64,000 nt of DNA from Streptomyces chartreusis NRRL 3882 (GTDB taxonomy: Bacteria > Actinomycetota > Actinomycetes > Streptomycetales > Streptomycetaceae): assembly GCF_900236475.1 (NCBI RefSeq), contig NZ_LT963352.1, forward strand, positions 1,240,001 through 1,304,000. The letters are read 5' to 3'. The first letter of the stretch is position 1; each line of letters begins with the position of its first letter. This document shows positions 46,175-54,481 of this stretch, in pieces. Below the pieces are notes generated by a model. The model saw only the letters and a list, made by a program, of their open reading frames with translations, did not search any database and had not been told where the DNA came from. Position numbers and translations under genes: made by a program.

Positions 46175-46248
46175 GCGAGCCACGGTAGGCGTACCCCGCA
46201 CACCTCGCACATCGGGCGCACTCCGTCATATGGGCGCAGAATCGGACC

Positions 46249-47313
46249 ATGGATCTGCCGGTGATGCCCCCTGTGCTGCCGATGCTCGCCAAGTCCGTGG
46301 CGGCGATCCCGGCGGGCATGCAGTACGAGGCGAAGTGGGACGGGTTCCGGGCGATCGTCTTTCGCGACGGGGACGAGGTCGAGCTCGGCAGCCGTACCGG
46401 CAAGCCTTTGACCAGGTATTTCCCCGAGCTGGTGACGGCCGTGCGGGAGCGGTTGCCCGAGCGCTCGGTGGTGGACGGGGAGATCGTGATCGCCCGGGAG
46501 GGGCGGCTGGACTTCGACGCGCTGACGGAGCGGATCCACCCCGCGGACTCGCGGGTGCGGATGCTGGCCGAGCGGACACCGGCCTCGTTCGTCGCCTTCG
46601 ATCTGCTGGCGCTGGGGGACGAGTCGCTGATGGACGTCCCGCTGACCGAGCGGCGGGAACTGCTGGACAGGGAACTCTCGGGGGTGACCGCGCCGGTGCA
46701 CCTGGCTCCGGCGACCACCGACATCGAGGTGGCGCGGAACTGGTTCGAGCAGTACGAGGGGGCGGGTCTGGACGGGGTCATCGCCAAGCCGCTGACCGTG
46801 CGCTACCGGCCGGACGAGCGCGCCATGTTCAAGATCAAGCACGAGCGGACGGCGGACGTGGTCGTCGCCGGGTACCGCCTGCACAAGAGCGGCCCCGTGG
46901 TGGGCTCGCTGCTGCTCGGCCTGTACGACGACCGGGGCACCCTCCAGCACGTGGGCGTGTCCGCCGCGTTCCCGATGAAGCGGCGCGCCGAGCTGGTGGA
47001 GGAGCTGGAGCCGCTGCGCATGGACGATGTCCGGGGGCATCCCTGGGCGGCCTGGTCCGAGGAGGCGGCGCACGAGACGGCACGGCTGCCCGGCGCGCCC
47101 AGCCGCTGGTCGGCCAAGAAGGACCTGTCGTGGGTGCCGCTGCGGCCGGAGCGGGTGGCCGAGGTGGCCTACGACCACATGGAGAACGGGCAGCGCTTCC
47201 GGCACACCGCCCGTTTCCGCCGCTGGCGCCCGGACCGGACGCCGGAGAGCTGCACCTACGCGCAGCTTCAGGAGCCGGTCCGCTACGACCTGGCGGAGAT
47301 CCTCGGCGTCTAG
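46249..47313 (+). CDS. ATP-dependent DNA ligase
   Basis: A 354-residue ligase. The adenylated lysine lies in the motif I segment YEAKWDGFRA (K29), motif III is in VDGEIVIAR, and FKIKHERTADVVVAGYR covers motif V and the start of the OB domain. A C-terminal OB-fold completes the minimal ligase, with no zinc finger or BRCT domain. This is a LigC/LigD-ligase type protein used with LigD-Pol and Ku in double-strand break repair. It is divergent from the LigD-Pol gene and converges on the alcohol dehydrogenase gene, with six bases between stops. No Ku gene is in the window. Confidence 0.92.
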   Translation: MDLPVMPPVLPMLAKSVAAIPAGMQYEAKWDGFRAIVFRDGDEVELGSRTGKPLTRYFPELVTAVRERLPERSVVDGEIVIAREGRLDFDALTERIHPADSRVRMLAERTPASFVAFDLLALGDESLMDVPLTERRELLDRELSGVTAPVHLAPATTDIEVARNWFEQYEGAGLDGVIAKPLTVRYRPDERAMFKIKHERTADVVVAGYRLHKSGPVVGSLLLGLYDDRGTLQHVGVSAAFPMKRRAELVEELEPLRMDDVRGHPWAAWSEEAAHETARLPGAPSRWSAKKDLSWVPLRPERVAEVAYDHMENGQRFRHTARFRRWRPDRTPESCTYAQLQEPVRYDLAEILGV

Positions 47314-47319
47314 GGTCGG

Positions 47320-48510
47320 TCAGGGCTGCATGAGGACCTTGACCGCGCCGTCCTGCTTGCGCTGGAACATCTCGTACGCGTGCGGGGCCTCCGACAGCGG
47401 CACCCGGTGGGTCGCGAAGTCCTCGACGCCGAGCGGGTCCTCGTCGGTCAGGTACGGGATGATGTCGTCACTCCAGCGGCGGACGTTGGCCTGGCCCATG
47501 CGCATCTGGATCTGCTTGTCGAACAGGGTGAGCATCGGCATCGGGTCGGCCATGCCGCCGTACACGCCGGACAGCGAGATGGTGCCGCCGCGGCGCACCA
47601 GATCGATGGCGGTGTAGAGGGCGGCGAGGCGGTCGATGCTGAAGCGTTCGGCGAACGGGCCGCTCAGCTTGCGGGGCATGATCGCCGTGGCCTGCTGGGC
47701 GAGCTTGGCCGCCGCGCTGCCGTGGGCCTCGGTGCCGACCGCGTCGATCACGGCGTCGGGCCCGCGGCCGTCGGTCTCGTCGCGGATCGCGGCCACGAGT
47801 TCCTTCTCATGATCGAATGACCTGAGGTCGTACGTCTCGACGCCCCGCTCGCGGGCCCGGCGCAGCCGCTCCGGGACCAGGTCAACACCGAACACCCGGC
47901 CCGCGCCCTTGACCTGGGCGACGCGGCAGGCCATGTCGCCGATGGGTCCGAGGCCGAGCACGGCGATGCTGCCGCCCTGCGGGACGTCGGCGTAGGCGAC
48001 CGCCTGCCAGGCGGTGGGCAGGACGTCGGAGAGGTAGACGAAACGGTCGTCGGGCGGGCCCTCCGGCACCTTGATCGGGCCGTACTGCGCCTGCGGGACA
48101 CGCAGGTACTCGGCCTGGGCGCCCGGCACCGCGCCGTACAGGCGGGTGTAGCCGAACAGGGCGGCGCCCATGCCCTCGCCGTGCACCTGGGTGGTCTCGC
48201 ACTGGGTGGGCAGGCCGGTGAGGCACATCCAGCAGTTGCCGCAGGCGATCTGGAAGGGCACCACGACCCGGTCCCCGGCCTGGAGGTCCGGGACACCGGC
48301 GCCGACCTCCTCGACGATGCCGATGGGCTCGTGGCCGAGGATGTCCCCGGGGGTCATGAACGGCGTCAGCACCTCGTACAGGTGCAGGTCGGACCCGCAC
48401 AGCCCGGTGGAGGTGACGCGGATGACCGCGTCCGTCGGTTCCTGGATCTCCGGATCGGGCACCGTCTCCACCCGGACGTCCCGCTTGCCCTGCCAGGTCA
48501 CAGCCCTCAT
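47320..48510 (-). CDS. Zinc-dependent alcohol dehydrogenase (MDR, formaldehyde-dehydrogenase-like)
   Basis: A 396-residue medium-chain dehydrogenase. The catalytic zinc ligands are in TGLCGSDLHLYE and GHEPIGIVEEVG, and the structural zinc cysteines in CGNCWMCLTGLPTQC. The Rossmann motif is VLGLGPIGDMACRVAQ. The sequence is closest to the glutathione-independent formaldehyde dehydrogenase-like branch often called 'zinc-dependent alcohol dehydrogenase' in actinobacteria. The substrate is not defined. It starts at ATG with GGAGGGAG upstream, is monocistronic, and is divergent from the DUF3048 lipoprotein gene. Confidence 0.88.
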   Translation of the reverse strand: MRAVTWQGKRDVRVETVPDPEIQEPTDAVIRVTSTGLCGSDLHLYEVLTPFMTPGDILGHEPIGIVEEVGAGVPDLQAGDRVVVPFQIACGNCWMCLTGLPTQCETTQVHGEGMGAALFGYTRLYGAVPGAQAEYLRVPQAQYGPIKVPEGPPDDRFVYLSDVLPTAWQAVAYADVPQGGSIAVLGLGPIGDMACRVAQVKGAGRVFGVDLVPERLRRARERGVETYDLRSFDHEKELVAAIRDETDGRGPDAVIDAVGTEAHGSAAAKLAQQATAIMPRKLSGPFAERFSIDRLAALYTAIDLVRRGGTISLSGVYGGMADPMPMLTLFDKQIQMRMGQANVRRWSDDIIPYLTDEDPLGVEDFATHRVPLSEAPHAYEMFQRKQDGAVKVLMQP

Positions 48511-48690
48511 CGCCTCGCGCTCCCTCCGTCAGCGTGCGCGTCCGTCGGCCGGTCGGCGAGGCCCGGGTACCCGAGCCTCCCGCACCGAACCTTGGGCCGA
48601 TCGACGGACGAAGCGGAGATCCTCCGTCAAAATCAGTCTGGTATGGCCATCGATGGACATATAAGTGCACAATCAAGACACATCGATGAC

Positions 48691-49695
48691 ATGGGGCCGG
48701 TGGCGACCGTGGGCAGGGAACGAGGGGCGCGCGGACGGCGCGCCACGACGACAGCGGCGCTGCTCGCCGCCACGGTGACGGCCGCCCTGGCGGCGGGCTG
48801 CACCAGCGGGGGCGGCCCCGTCGACGACGGACGGGGAACCTCCCGACAGCCGGAGCCGGGCACGTCGGCAGCGGCGACCGGCTCCTCCGTGCTCGCCGTC
48901 AAGCTCGACAACGCCCCCGCGGCCCGGCCGCACACCGGCGTCGACGCCGCGGACGTGGTGTACGCGGAGCAGGTCGAGGGCGGGCTGAGCCGCCTGATGG
49001 CGGTGTACGCGACGCGGTTGCCCGAGGCGGTCGGCCCGGTGCGCAGCGCACGCGAGTCGGATCTGGAGCTGTTGCGCCAGTTCGACCGGCCCACGCTCGC
49101 CTTCTCCGGCGCGCAGAAGAAGCTCCTGCCGCTGATCGACCGGGCACCACTGCGGGCAAAGACGCCGGGCAACGCCCCCGACGCCTTCTTCCGCGGCGGC
49201 GGCAAGCCCGCCCCGCACAACCTCTACCTGCGACCCGAGCGGATCGTGCCCGAGGACCCCGGCCAGGCCGCCCTGACCACCGGTTTCCACTACGGCTCGG
49301 CCCCGGCCGGCGGCACGGCGACGACCTCGCAGACGGTGCGCTACCCGGCGGCCCGTTTCACCTTCACCTGGTCGGATTCCCAGGACCGCTGGCTGGTCGG
49401 CATGGACGGCGCGCCCGCCACCACGGCCGACGGGAAGCGGATGGCCGCCGCGACGGTCGTCGTGCAGTACGTGAAGGTGCGCGAGTCCGCCTTCCGCGAC
49501 TTCCTCGGCAACAACACGCCCTACACCGAGACGGTGGGCTCCGGAAAGGCCGAGGTGTTGCGCGACGGGCGGGCCTACGACGTGAACTGGAAGCGCGAGG
49601 GCGCCACGGACGGCACGGCGTTCACCACCGGTGACGGCACACCGGTGAACTTCGCGAAGGGCCAGGTGTGGGTGGTGTACGCCAAGGCGTCCTGA
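48691..49695 (+). CDS. DUF3048-domain lipoprotein
   Basis: About 334 residues. A lipoprotein signal with lipobox AALAAGC anchors the protein, followed by a Gly/Ser/Pro linker and the DUF3048 domain (VLAVKLDNAPAARPHTGVD, VYAEQVEGGLSRLMAVYA, VGPVRSARESDLELLRQFD) and its C-terminal partner domain (VTVVVQYVKVRE, NWKREGATDGTAF). The family (YerB-like) is of unknown function; pairing of a KxDN motif with a sugar- or DNA-related role is speculative. Start choice is uncertain: ATG M-G-P-V is used, but another in-frame ATG lies upstream and neither has a good Shine-Dalgarno. Two CATCGATG palindromes flank the AT-rich putative promoter (about 48647 and 48681). Confidence 0.78.
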   Translation: MGPVATVGRERGARGRRATTTAALLAATVTAALAAGCTSGGGPVDDGRGTSRQPEPGTSAAATGSSVLAVKLDNAPAARPHTGVDAADVVYAEQVEGGLSRLMAVYATRLPEAVGPVRSARESDLELLRQFDRPTLAFSGAQKKLLPLIDRAPLRAKTPGNAPDAFFRGGGKPAPHNLYLRPERIVPEDPGQAALTTGFHYGSAPAGGTATTSQTVRYPAARFTFTWSDSQDRWLVGMDGAPATTADGKRMAAATVVVQYVKVRESAFRDFLGNNTPYTETVGSGKAEVLRDGRAYDVNWKREGATDGTAFTTGDGTPVNFAKGQVWVVYAKAS

Positions 49696-49702
49696 CCTGC
49701 GT

Positions 49703-49727
49703 GCGGCGCCCGTCAGCGGGGCGCCGC
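49703..49727. terminator. Hairpin between DUF3048 and pcaV genes
   Basis: GCGGCGCCC (49703-49711) pairs with GGGCGCCGC (49719-49727) around GTCAGCG. The right arm extends into the end of pcaV; the converging genes likely share it. Confidence 0.6.
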
Positions 49728-50177
49728 CAGGGACTCCCCCGGGTTGCGCAGCCCCTCGGCCGCGTCCGCGACACGCCGGATGAGGTCGAAGAACAGCGTC
49801 CGCTCGTCGGAGGTCAGCGGGGCGAGGAACACCTGGTTCATCCGGGCGGTGCGCAGGGTCAGCTTGCGGTGGGTCCGCACGCCCTCGTCCGTGAGGCGCA
49901 GCAGGAAACGGCGGCCGTCCTCCGGGTCGCGGACCTTGTCGAGAAGTCCGCGCCGGCTGAGCCGGCTGATCACCTCGGCGATGGTCGACCGGTCCAGGCC
50001 CACCCGCTCCCCCACCGTGCGCTGGTCCAGCCCGGGCTCGTCGACGAGCGTGTTGAGGACCGCGTACTGGGGCGAGGTGATCTCCTCGGAGACCATCGTG
50101 TTCCACAGCAGGTAGTGCGCCTGCTGAAGCCGCCGGGCCAGGTGCCCGGGGTGGGTGGTGAGGTCCGCCGCCGCCAT
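49713..50177 (-). CDS. pcaV: MarR-family regulator of the protocatechuate operon
   Basis: About 154 residues. The winged helix is LDQRTVGERVGLDRSTIAEV with RDPEDGRRFLLRLT as the wing. It lies next to and divergent from pcaI, the arrangement of S. coelicolor PcaV, which represses the pca operon and releases DNA on binding protocatechuate. Early Arg/His residues (HLARRLQQAHYLLW) fall where the ligand pocket of PcaV-type MarR proteins lies. The ATG two codons inside a GTG is preferred because AGGGG lies five bases upstream of it. Confidence 0.9.
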   Translation of the reverse strand: MAAADLTTHPGHLARRLQQAHYLLWNTMVSEEITSPQYAVLNTLVDEPGLDQRTVGERVGLDRSTIAEVISRLSRRGLLDKVRDPEDGRRFLLRLTDEGVRTHRKLTLRTARMNQVFLAPLTSDERTLFFDLIRRVADAAEGLRNPGESLAAPR

Positions 50178-50384
50178 GTGCACCCCTCGCTCGTAATCGT
50201 AGGTGCACTGAACAATACCCGGCCGCTCCCGGACTGTCTGCCGTCCTCACCAAGGACCGGAGGTGGATACACCGAGGTCTTGACGCCCTGCCGTCCCGAT
50301 GGCAGCGTGAGAGGAGCTTCGCGGAAATACTCAGTGCCCTGACTAAATCGGGTCGGGTCGCTCGGAAGAGATGGGGCTTCTCGG
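50178..50384. promoter_or_regulatory. pcaV-pcaI divergent control region
   Basis: The 207-bp gap holds no gene. TCAGTGCAC (minus strand, 50204-50212) lies just upstream of pcaV and TCAGTGCCC (plus strand, 50331-50339) about 45 bp before pcaI, so a shared TCAGTGCNC element faces each gene. A TACGAT -10-like sequence follows the pcaV-side copy. These are the best visible candidates for PcaV binding; no promoter for pcaI is obvious. Confidence 0.4.
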
Positions 50385-51140
50385 ATGGACAAGGTGGTCG
50401 CCACAGCCCTGGAGGCGGTGGCCGACGTCCCGGACGGCGCGTCACTCGCGGTGGGCGGTTTCGGGCTGAGCGGTGTGCCGAACGTGCTGATCGGGGCGCT
50501 GTACGAGCGCGGGGTGGCCGGGTTGTCGGTGGTCTCCAACAACTGCGGGGCGATGGAGTCGGGCCTGGCGGTGCTGCTGGCCGCCGGCCGGATCGCCCGG
50601 GTGACGGGCTCCTACATCGGCGCCAACAAGGAGTTCGCCCGGCAGTACCTGGCCGGTGAGCTGGAGGTCGAGCTGATCCCGCAGGGCACGCTGGCCGAGC
50701 GGCTGCGGGCGGGCGGCGCCGGGATCCCCGCCTTCTACACCCCGGCCGGGGTGGGCACGCAGGTCGCCGAGGGAGGGCTGCCGTGGCGCTACGACGGCTC
50801 CGGGGGTGTCGCGGTGGCCTCGCCGGCCAAGGAGGTCCGGGAGTTCGACGGGACGGAGTACGTGCTGGAGCGGGGCATCCGCACCGACTTCGCCCTGGTC
50901 CGGGCCGCGAAGGGCGACCGGCACGGCAACCTGGTCTTCAACAAGTCCGCCCGGAACTTCAACCCGCTGGCCGCGATGGCCGGACGGGTCACGGTCGCCG
51001 AGGTGGAGGAGCTGGTGGAGCCCGGGGAGATCGACCCGGACGCGGTGCATCTGCCGGGGATCTTCGTGCAGCGGGTGCTCGCGCTCACCCCTGAGCAGGC
51101 GGCGGACAAGAAGATCGAGCAGCGGACGGTGAGTTCCTGA
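50385..51140 (+). CDS. pcaI: 3-oxoadipate CoA-transferase subunit A
   Basis: A 251-residue alpha subunit of succinyl-CoA:3-oxoadipate CoA-transferase, transferring CoA to beta-ketoadipate. Family motifs are [56 protein letters not shown] and [14 protein letters not shown]. It is first in the operon pcaIJFHGBL. The stop and the next ATG share one base (TGATG), so subunits A and J are coupled. Length matches other PcaI proteins. Confidence 0.95.
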   Translation: MDKVVATALEAVADVPDGASLAVGGFGLSGVPNVLIGALYERGVAGLSVVSNNCGAMESGLAVLLAAGRIARVTGSYIGANKEFARQYLAGELEVELIPQGTLAERLRAGGAGIPAFYTPAGVGTQVAEGGLPWRYDGSGGVAVASPAKEVREFDGTEYVLERGIRTDFALVRAAKGDRHGNLVFNKSARNFNPLAAMAGRVTVAEVEELVEPGEIDPDAVHLPGIFVQRVLALTPEQAADKKIEQRTVSS

Positions 51141-51784
51141 TGGCCTGGAGTCGCGAGGAGATGGCCGCGCGGGCGGCCCGGGAGCTGAGGGACGGCCAGT
51201 ACGTCAACCTCGGCATCGGCCTGCCGACCCTCATCCCCAACTACCTCCCCGAGGGGGTCGAGGTCGTCCTCGAATCCGAGAACGGCATCCTGGGCACGGG
51301 TCCGTACCCCACCGAGGACGCCGTCGACCCGGACCTGATCAACGCCGGGAAGGAGACGGTCACGGTCCTGCCGGGCGCGTCCTTCTTCGACTCGGCGCTG
51401 TCGTTCTCGATGATCCGGGGCGGGCACATCGACGTGGCGGTGCTCGGTGCCATGCAGGTGTCCGAGCGGGGCGACCTGGCCAACTGGGCGATCCCGGGCA
51501 AGCTGATCACCGGGATCGGCGGGGCCATGGACCTGGTGCACGGGGCCCGTACGGTCGTCGTCGTCATGACCCACACCGCCAAGGACGGCTCGCCGAAGAT
51601 CCTCACCGAGTGCGCCCTGCCGCTGACCGGCAAGGGGTGCGTGAACCGGATCATCACCGACCTCGGCGTCCTGGACGTCACCGACGACGGACTCGTCCTG
51701 GTCGAGACCGCGCCGGGCGTGACCGCCGCCGAGATCGCCGCCAAGACCGACGCCGAACTGACCGTGCCGGAGGGCGTGAAGTGA
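51140..51784 (+). CDS. pcaJ: 3-oxoadipate CoA-transferase subunit B
   Basis: A 214-residue beta subunit. It contains the catalytic Glu region [27 protein letters not shown] near the start, and [18 protein letters not shown]. It pairs with PcaI to form the active transferase. The 1-bp overlap upstream and the 4-bp GTGA overlap with pcaF show tight translational coupling. Confidence 0.95.
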   Translation: MAWSREEMAARAARELRDGQYVNLGIGLPTLIPNYLPEGVEVVLESENGILGTGPYPTEDAVDPDLINAGKETVTVLPGASFFDSALSFSMIRGGHIDVAVLGAMQVSERGDLANWAIPGKLITGIGGAMDLVHGARTVVVVMTHTAKDGSPKILTECALPLTGKGCVNRIITDLGVLDVTDDGLVLVETAPGVTAAEIAAKTDAELTVPEGVK

Positions 51785-52983
51785 AGGACGTCTACATCGT
51801 CGACGCGGTCCGCACGCCGATCGGCCGCTACAACGGCGCACTGGCCGGCGTGCGTCCGGACGACCTGGCCGCGCACGCCATCCGCCAACTCCTCGCCCGC
51901 ACTCCCCGGTTGGACCCGGGACGGATCGAGGACGTGTACTTCGGCAACGCCAACGGCGCCGGTGAGGAGAACCGCAACGTCGGCCGGATGGCCGCCCTGC
52001 TCGCGGGCCTGCCCACCTCCGTGCCGGGCGTGACCGTCAACCGGCTGTGCGCGTCCGGCCTGGAGGCCGTGATCCAGGCGGCCCGCGCCATCGCGCTCGG
52101 CGACGCCTCGATCGCGCTGGCCGGCGGGGTCGAGTCGATGACCCGGGCGCCGTACGTCCTGCCGAAGAGCGACAAGCCCTTCCCGGCCGGGCACACCGAG
52201 CTGTACTCCACCACCCTCGGCTGGCGCATGGTCAACCCGCGCATGGAGCCGCAGTGGACCATCCCGCTGGGCGAGTCGGCCGAACTCATCGCCGACAAGC
52301 ACAAGATCGGCCGCGATCAGCAGGACGAGTTCGCGCTGGCCTCCCATGAGAAGGCCGCACAGGCTCAGCGGGCCGGCTCATTCGATGGCGAGCTGGCGCC
52401 CGTGGCGATCCCTCAGCGCAAGGGCGACCCGGTGGTCTTCGCCGCCGACGAGTGTGTCCGTCCGGACGCGTCCCTGGCGGCGATGGCCAGGCTGAAGCCG
52501 TCGTTCCGCAAGGAGGGCGGCACGGTGACGGCGGGCAACGCGTCGCCACTCAACGACGGGGCGGCGGCGCTGCTGCTGGTCGACGAGGAGGGGTTGAGGG
52601 CGACTGGGCGTGAGCCGCTGGCCCGGGTGTCCGCCACCGGCGTCTCCGCGATCGACCCGCACTACTTCGGGCTGGCGCCCGTGGAGGCGGTGAACCGGGC
52701 TCTGTCCAAGGCGGGCAGGGGATTCGACGAGCTGTCCGTGCTGGAGCTGAACGAGGCCTTCGCGGCGCAGGTGCTGGGGTGTGTGGCCGAGTGGCCGGAG
52801 TTCGATCCCGCGATCCTCAACCCGCAGGGTGGTGCGATCGCGCTCGGGCATCCGCTGGGTGCGTCCGGGGCTCGGCTCGCCGGCACGGTTGCGCATCAGC
52901 TGGCCCGGCGTGGCGGCGGTGTGGGTGTGGCCACGCTGTGCATCGGAGTGGGCCAAGGACTCGCCCTCGTCCTGGAACGCTAG
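51781..52983 (+). CDS. pcaF: Beta-ketoadipyl-CoA thiolase
   Basis: A 400-residue thiolase that cleaves beta-ketoadipyl-CoA to succinyl-CoA and acetyl-CoA, the last step of the pathway. The nucleophile is in [11 protein letters not shown], followed by [26 protein letters not shown] and [26 protein letters not shown] is typical of the PcaF/PaaJ group. GTG start within the pcaJ stop (GTGA). A 112-bp gap containing a palindromic repeat separates it from pcaH, the only long gap in the operon. Confidence 0.94.
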   Translation: MKDVYIVDAVRTPIGRYNGALAGVRPDDLAAHAIRQLLARTPRLDPGRIEDVYFGNANGAGEENRNVGRMAALLAGLPTSVPGVTVNRLCASGLEAVIQAARAIALGDASIALAGGVESMTRAPYVLPKSDKPFPAGHTELYSTTLGWRMVNPRMEPQWTIPLGESAELIADKHKIGRDQQDEFALASHEKAAQAQRAGSFDGELAPVAIPQRKGDPVVFAADECVRPDASLAAMARLKPSFRKEGGTVTAGNASPLNDGAAALLLVDEEGLRATGREPLARVSATGVSAIDPHYFGLAPVEAVNRALSKAGRGFDELSVLELNEAFAAQVLGCVAEWPEFDPAILNPQGGAIALGHPLGASGARLAGTVAHQLARRGGGVGVATLCIGVGQGLALVLER

Positions 52984-52989
52984 GCATCC

Positions 52990-53049
52990 CGCGCGGCTGC
53001 GGGCCGTCCGTAGCTGGTCGCGCAGTTCCCCGCGCCCCTTCGGGGCGCG
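52990..53049. repeat. Streptomycete intergenic palindromic element between pcaF and pcaH
   Basis: The gap contains a GGTCGCGCAGTTCCCCGCGC-type sequence that I recognise as a frequently repeated intergenic element in Streptomyces genomes. It ends with a perfect hairpin, CGCGCCCC (53031-53038), loop TTC, GGGGCGCG (53042-53049). It could attenuate transcription or protect the upstream mRNA segment, changing the ratio of the early (IJF) to late (HGBL) genes. Confidence 0.7.
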
Positions 53050-53095
53050 ATCCTCGCCCCCCTCGACGAGAACCGTACGAACCTCTGGGACCCCC

Positions 53096-53869
53096 ATGAC
53101 TCTCACTCAGCACGACATCGACCAGGAGATCGCGGCCGAGCGTGCCGCGTACGAGAAGCGGCTCGCGGACGGCGGGCCCGTGGAGCACAAGCCGCGCCGC
53201 GGCTACGCCCCGTACCGCTCCTCCGTGCTCCGCCACCCGAAACAGCCGCCGGTCACGATCGACGTCAGCAAGGACCCGGAGCTGGTGGAGCTGGCCTCCC
53301 CGGCCTTCGGGGAGCGGGACGTCACCGAGATCGACAACGACCTCACCCGGCAGCACAACGGTGAGCCGATCGGCGAGCGCATCACCGTCTCCGGGCGGCT
53401 GCTCGACCGCGACGGGCGCCCCGTGCGGGGCCAGCTCGTGGAGATCTGGCAGGCGAACTCGGCGGGCCGCTACGCCCATCAGCGCGAGCAGCACGACGCC
53501 CCGCTGGACCCGAACTTCACCGGCGTGGGCCGCACCCTCACCGACGACGAGGGCCGCTACCACTTCACCACCATCCAGCCGGGCCCGTACCCGTGGCGCC
53601 AGCACCTCAACGCCTGGCGGCCGGCGCACATCCACTTCTCGCTCTTCGGCACGGCGTTCACCCAGCGACTCGTGACGCAGATGTACTTCCCGAGCGATCC
53701 GCTGTTCCCGTACGACCCGATCATCCAGTCGGTGACGGACGACGCTGCCCGGCAGCGGCTGGTCGCCACGTACGACCACAGCCTGTCGGTGCCGGAGTTC
53801 TCGATGGGCTACCACTGGGACATCGTGCTGGACGGCCCGAACGCCACCTGGATCGAAGAAGGGCGCTGA
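53096..53869 (+). CDS. pcaH: Protocatechuate 3,4-dioxygenase beta subunit
   Basis: A 257-residue iron-binding subunit that opens the protocatechuate ring to 3-carboxy-cis,cis-muconate. Fe(III) ligands are visible as Tyr in AGRYAHQREQHD, Tyr in QPGPYPWRQH and the two His of RPAHIHFSLFG. The N-terminal region KPRRGYAPYRSSVLRHPKQP is typical of PcaH. Its own Shine-Dalgarno is weak, which fits dependence on operon transcription. It is followed by pcaG after six bases. Confidence 0.95.
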   Translation: MTLTQHDIDQEIAAERAAYEKRLADGGPVEHKPRRGYAPYRSSVLRHPKQPPVTIDVSKDPELVELASPAFGERDVTEIDNDLTRQHNGEPIGERITVSGRLLDRDGRPVRGQLVEIWQANSAGRYAHQREQHDAPLDPNFTGVGRTLTDDEGRYHFTTIQPGPYPWRQHLNAWRPAHIHFSLFGTAFTQRLVTQMYFPSDPLFPYDPIIQSVTDDAARQRLVATYDHSLSVPEFSMGYHWDIVLDGPNATWIEEGR

Positions 53870-53875
53870 CCTGCC

Positions 53876-54481
53876 ATGACGAAGATCGACACCAGCAGGC
53901 CGGAGAGCGTGCTGCCCACCCCGTCGCACACCGTCGGCCCGTTCTACGGCCACGCCCTGCCGTTCCGCGGCGGCGAGGACGTCGCGCCCCTCGGGCATCC
54001 GGACACGGTCACCCTGCACGGGTACGTCACCGACGGCGCGGGCGATCCGCTGCCGGACGCCCTGATCGAGCTGTGGGGCGCGGATCCGGACGGCAACGTG
54101 CCGACGGCGGACGGTTCGATGCGCCGCGACCCGGCGTCGGGCGGCTTCCTGGGGCGCAACGGCGTGGAGTTCACGGGCTGGGGACGGATCCAGACAGATG
54201 CGAACGGCCACTGGTACGCGCGCACGCTGCGACCCGGCGCGCGCGGGCGGAGCGCGCCGTACATCAGCGTGTGCGTCTTCGCGCGCGGGCTTCTCGTGCA
54301 CCTGTACACCCGCATCTACCTGCCGGGCGACGATGCGGTGCTCGCCGCCGATCCGCTGCTGTCCCGGCTGGAGGACGGGCGCCGCGAGACGCTGATCGCC
54401 GTGGCGGAGGCGGCCGGCACGTACCGTTTCGACATCCGCCTTCAGGGCGAAGGCGAGACGGTCTTCCTGGAGTTCCAGTGA
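53876..54481 (+). CDS. pcaG: Protocatechuate 3,4-dioxygenase alpha subunit
   Basis: A 201-residue alpha subunit with the intradiol dioxygenase fold but without the iron ligands, as expected: TPSHTVGPFYGHALPF, GYVTDGAGDPLPDALIELW and APYISVCVFARGLLVHLYTR. It forms the heterodimer with PcaH. The ATG follows pcaH closely, and its stop overlaps the pcaB GTG by 4 bp. Confidence 0.95.
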   Translation: MTKIDTSRPESVLPTPSHTVGPFYGHALPFRGGEDVAPLGHPDTVTLHGYVTDGAGDPLPDALIELWGADPDGNVPTADGSMRRDPASGGFLGRNGVEFTGWGRIQTDANGHWYARTLRPGARGRSAPYISVCVFARGLLVHLYTRIYLPGDDAVLAADPLLSRLEDGRRETLIAVAEAAGTYRFDIRLQGEGETVFLEFQ

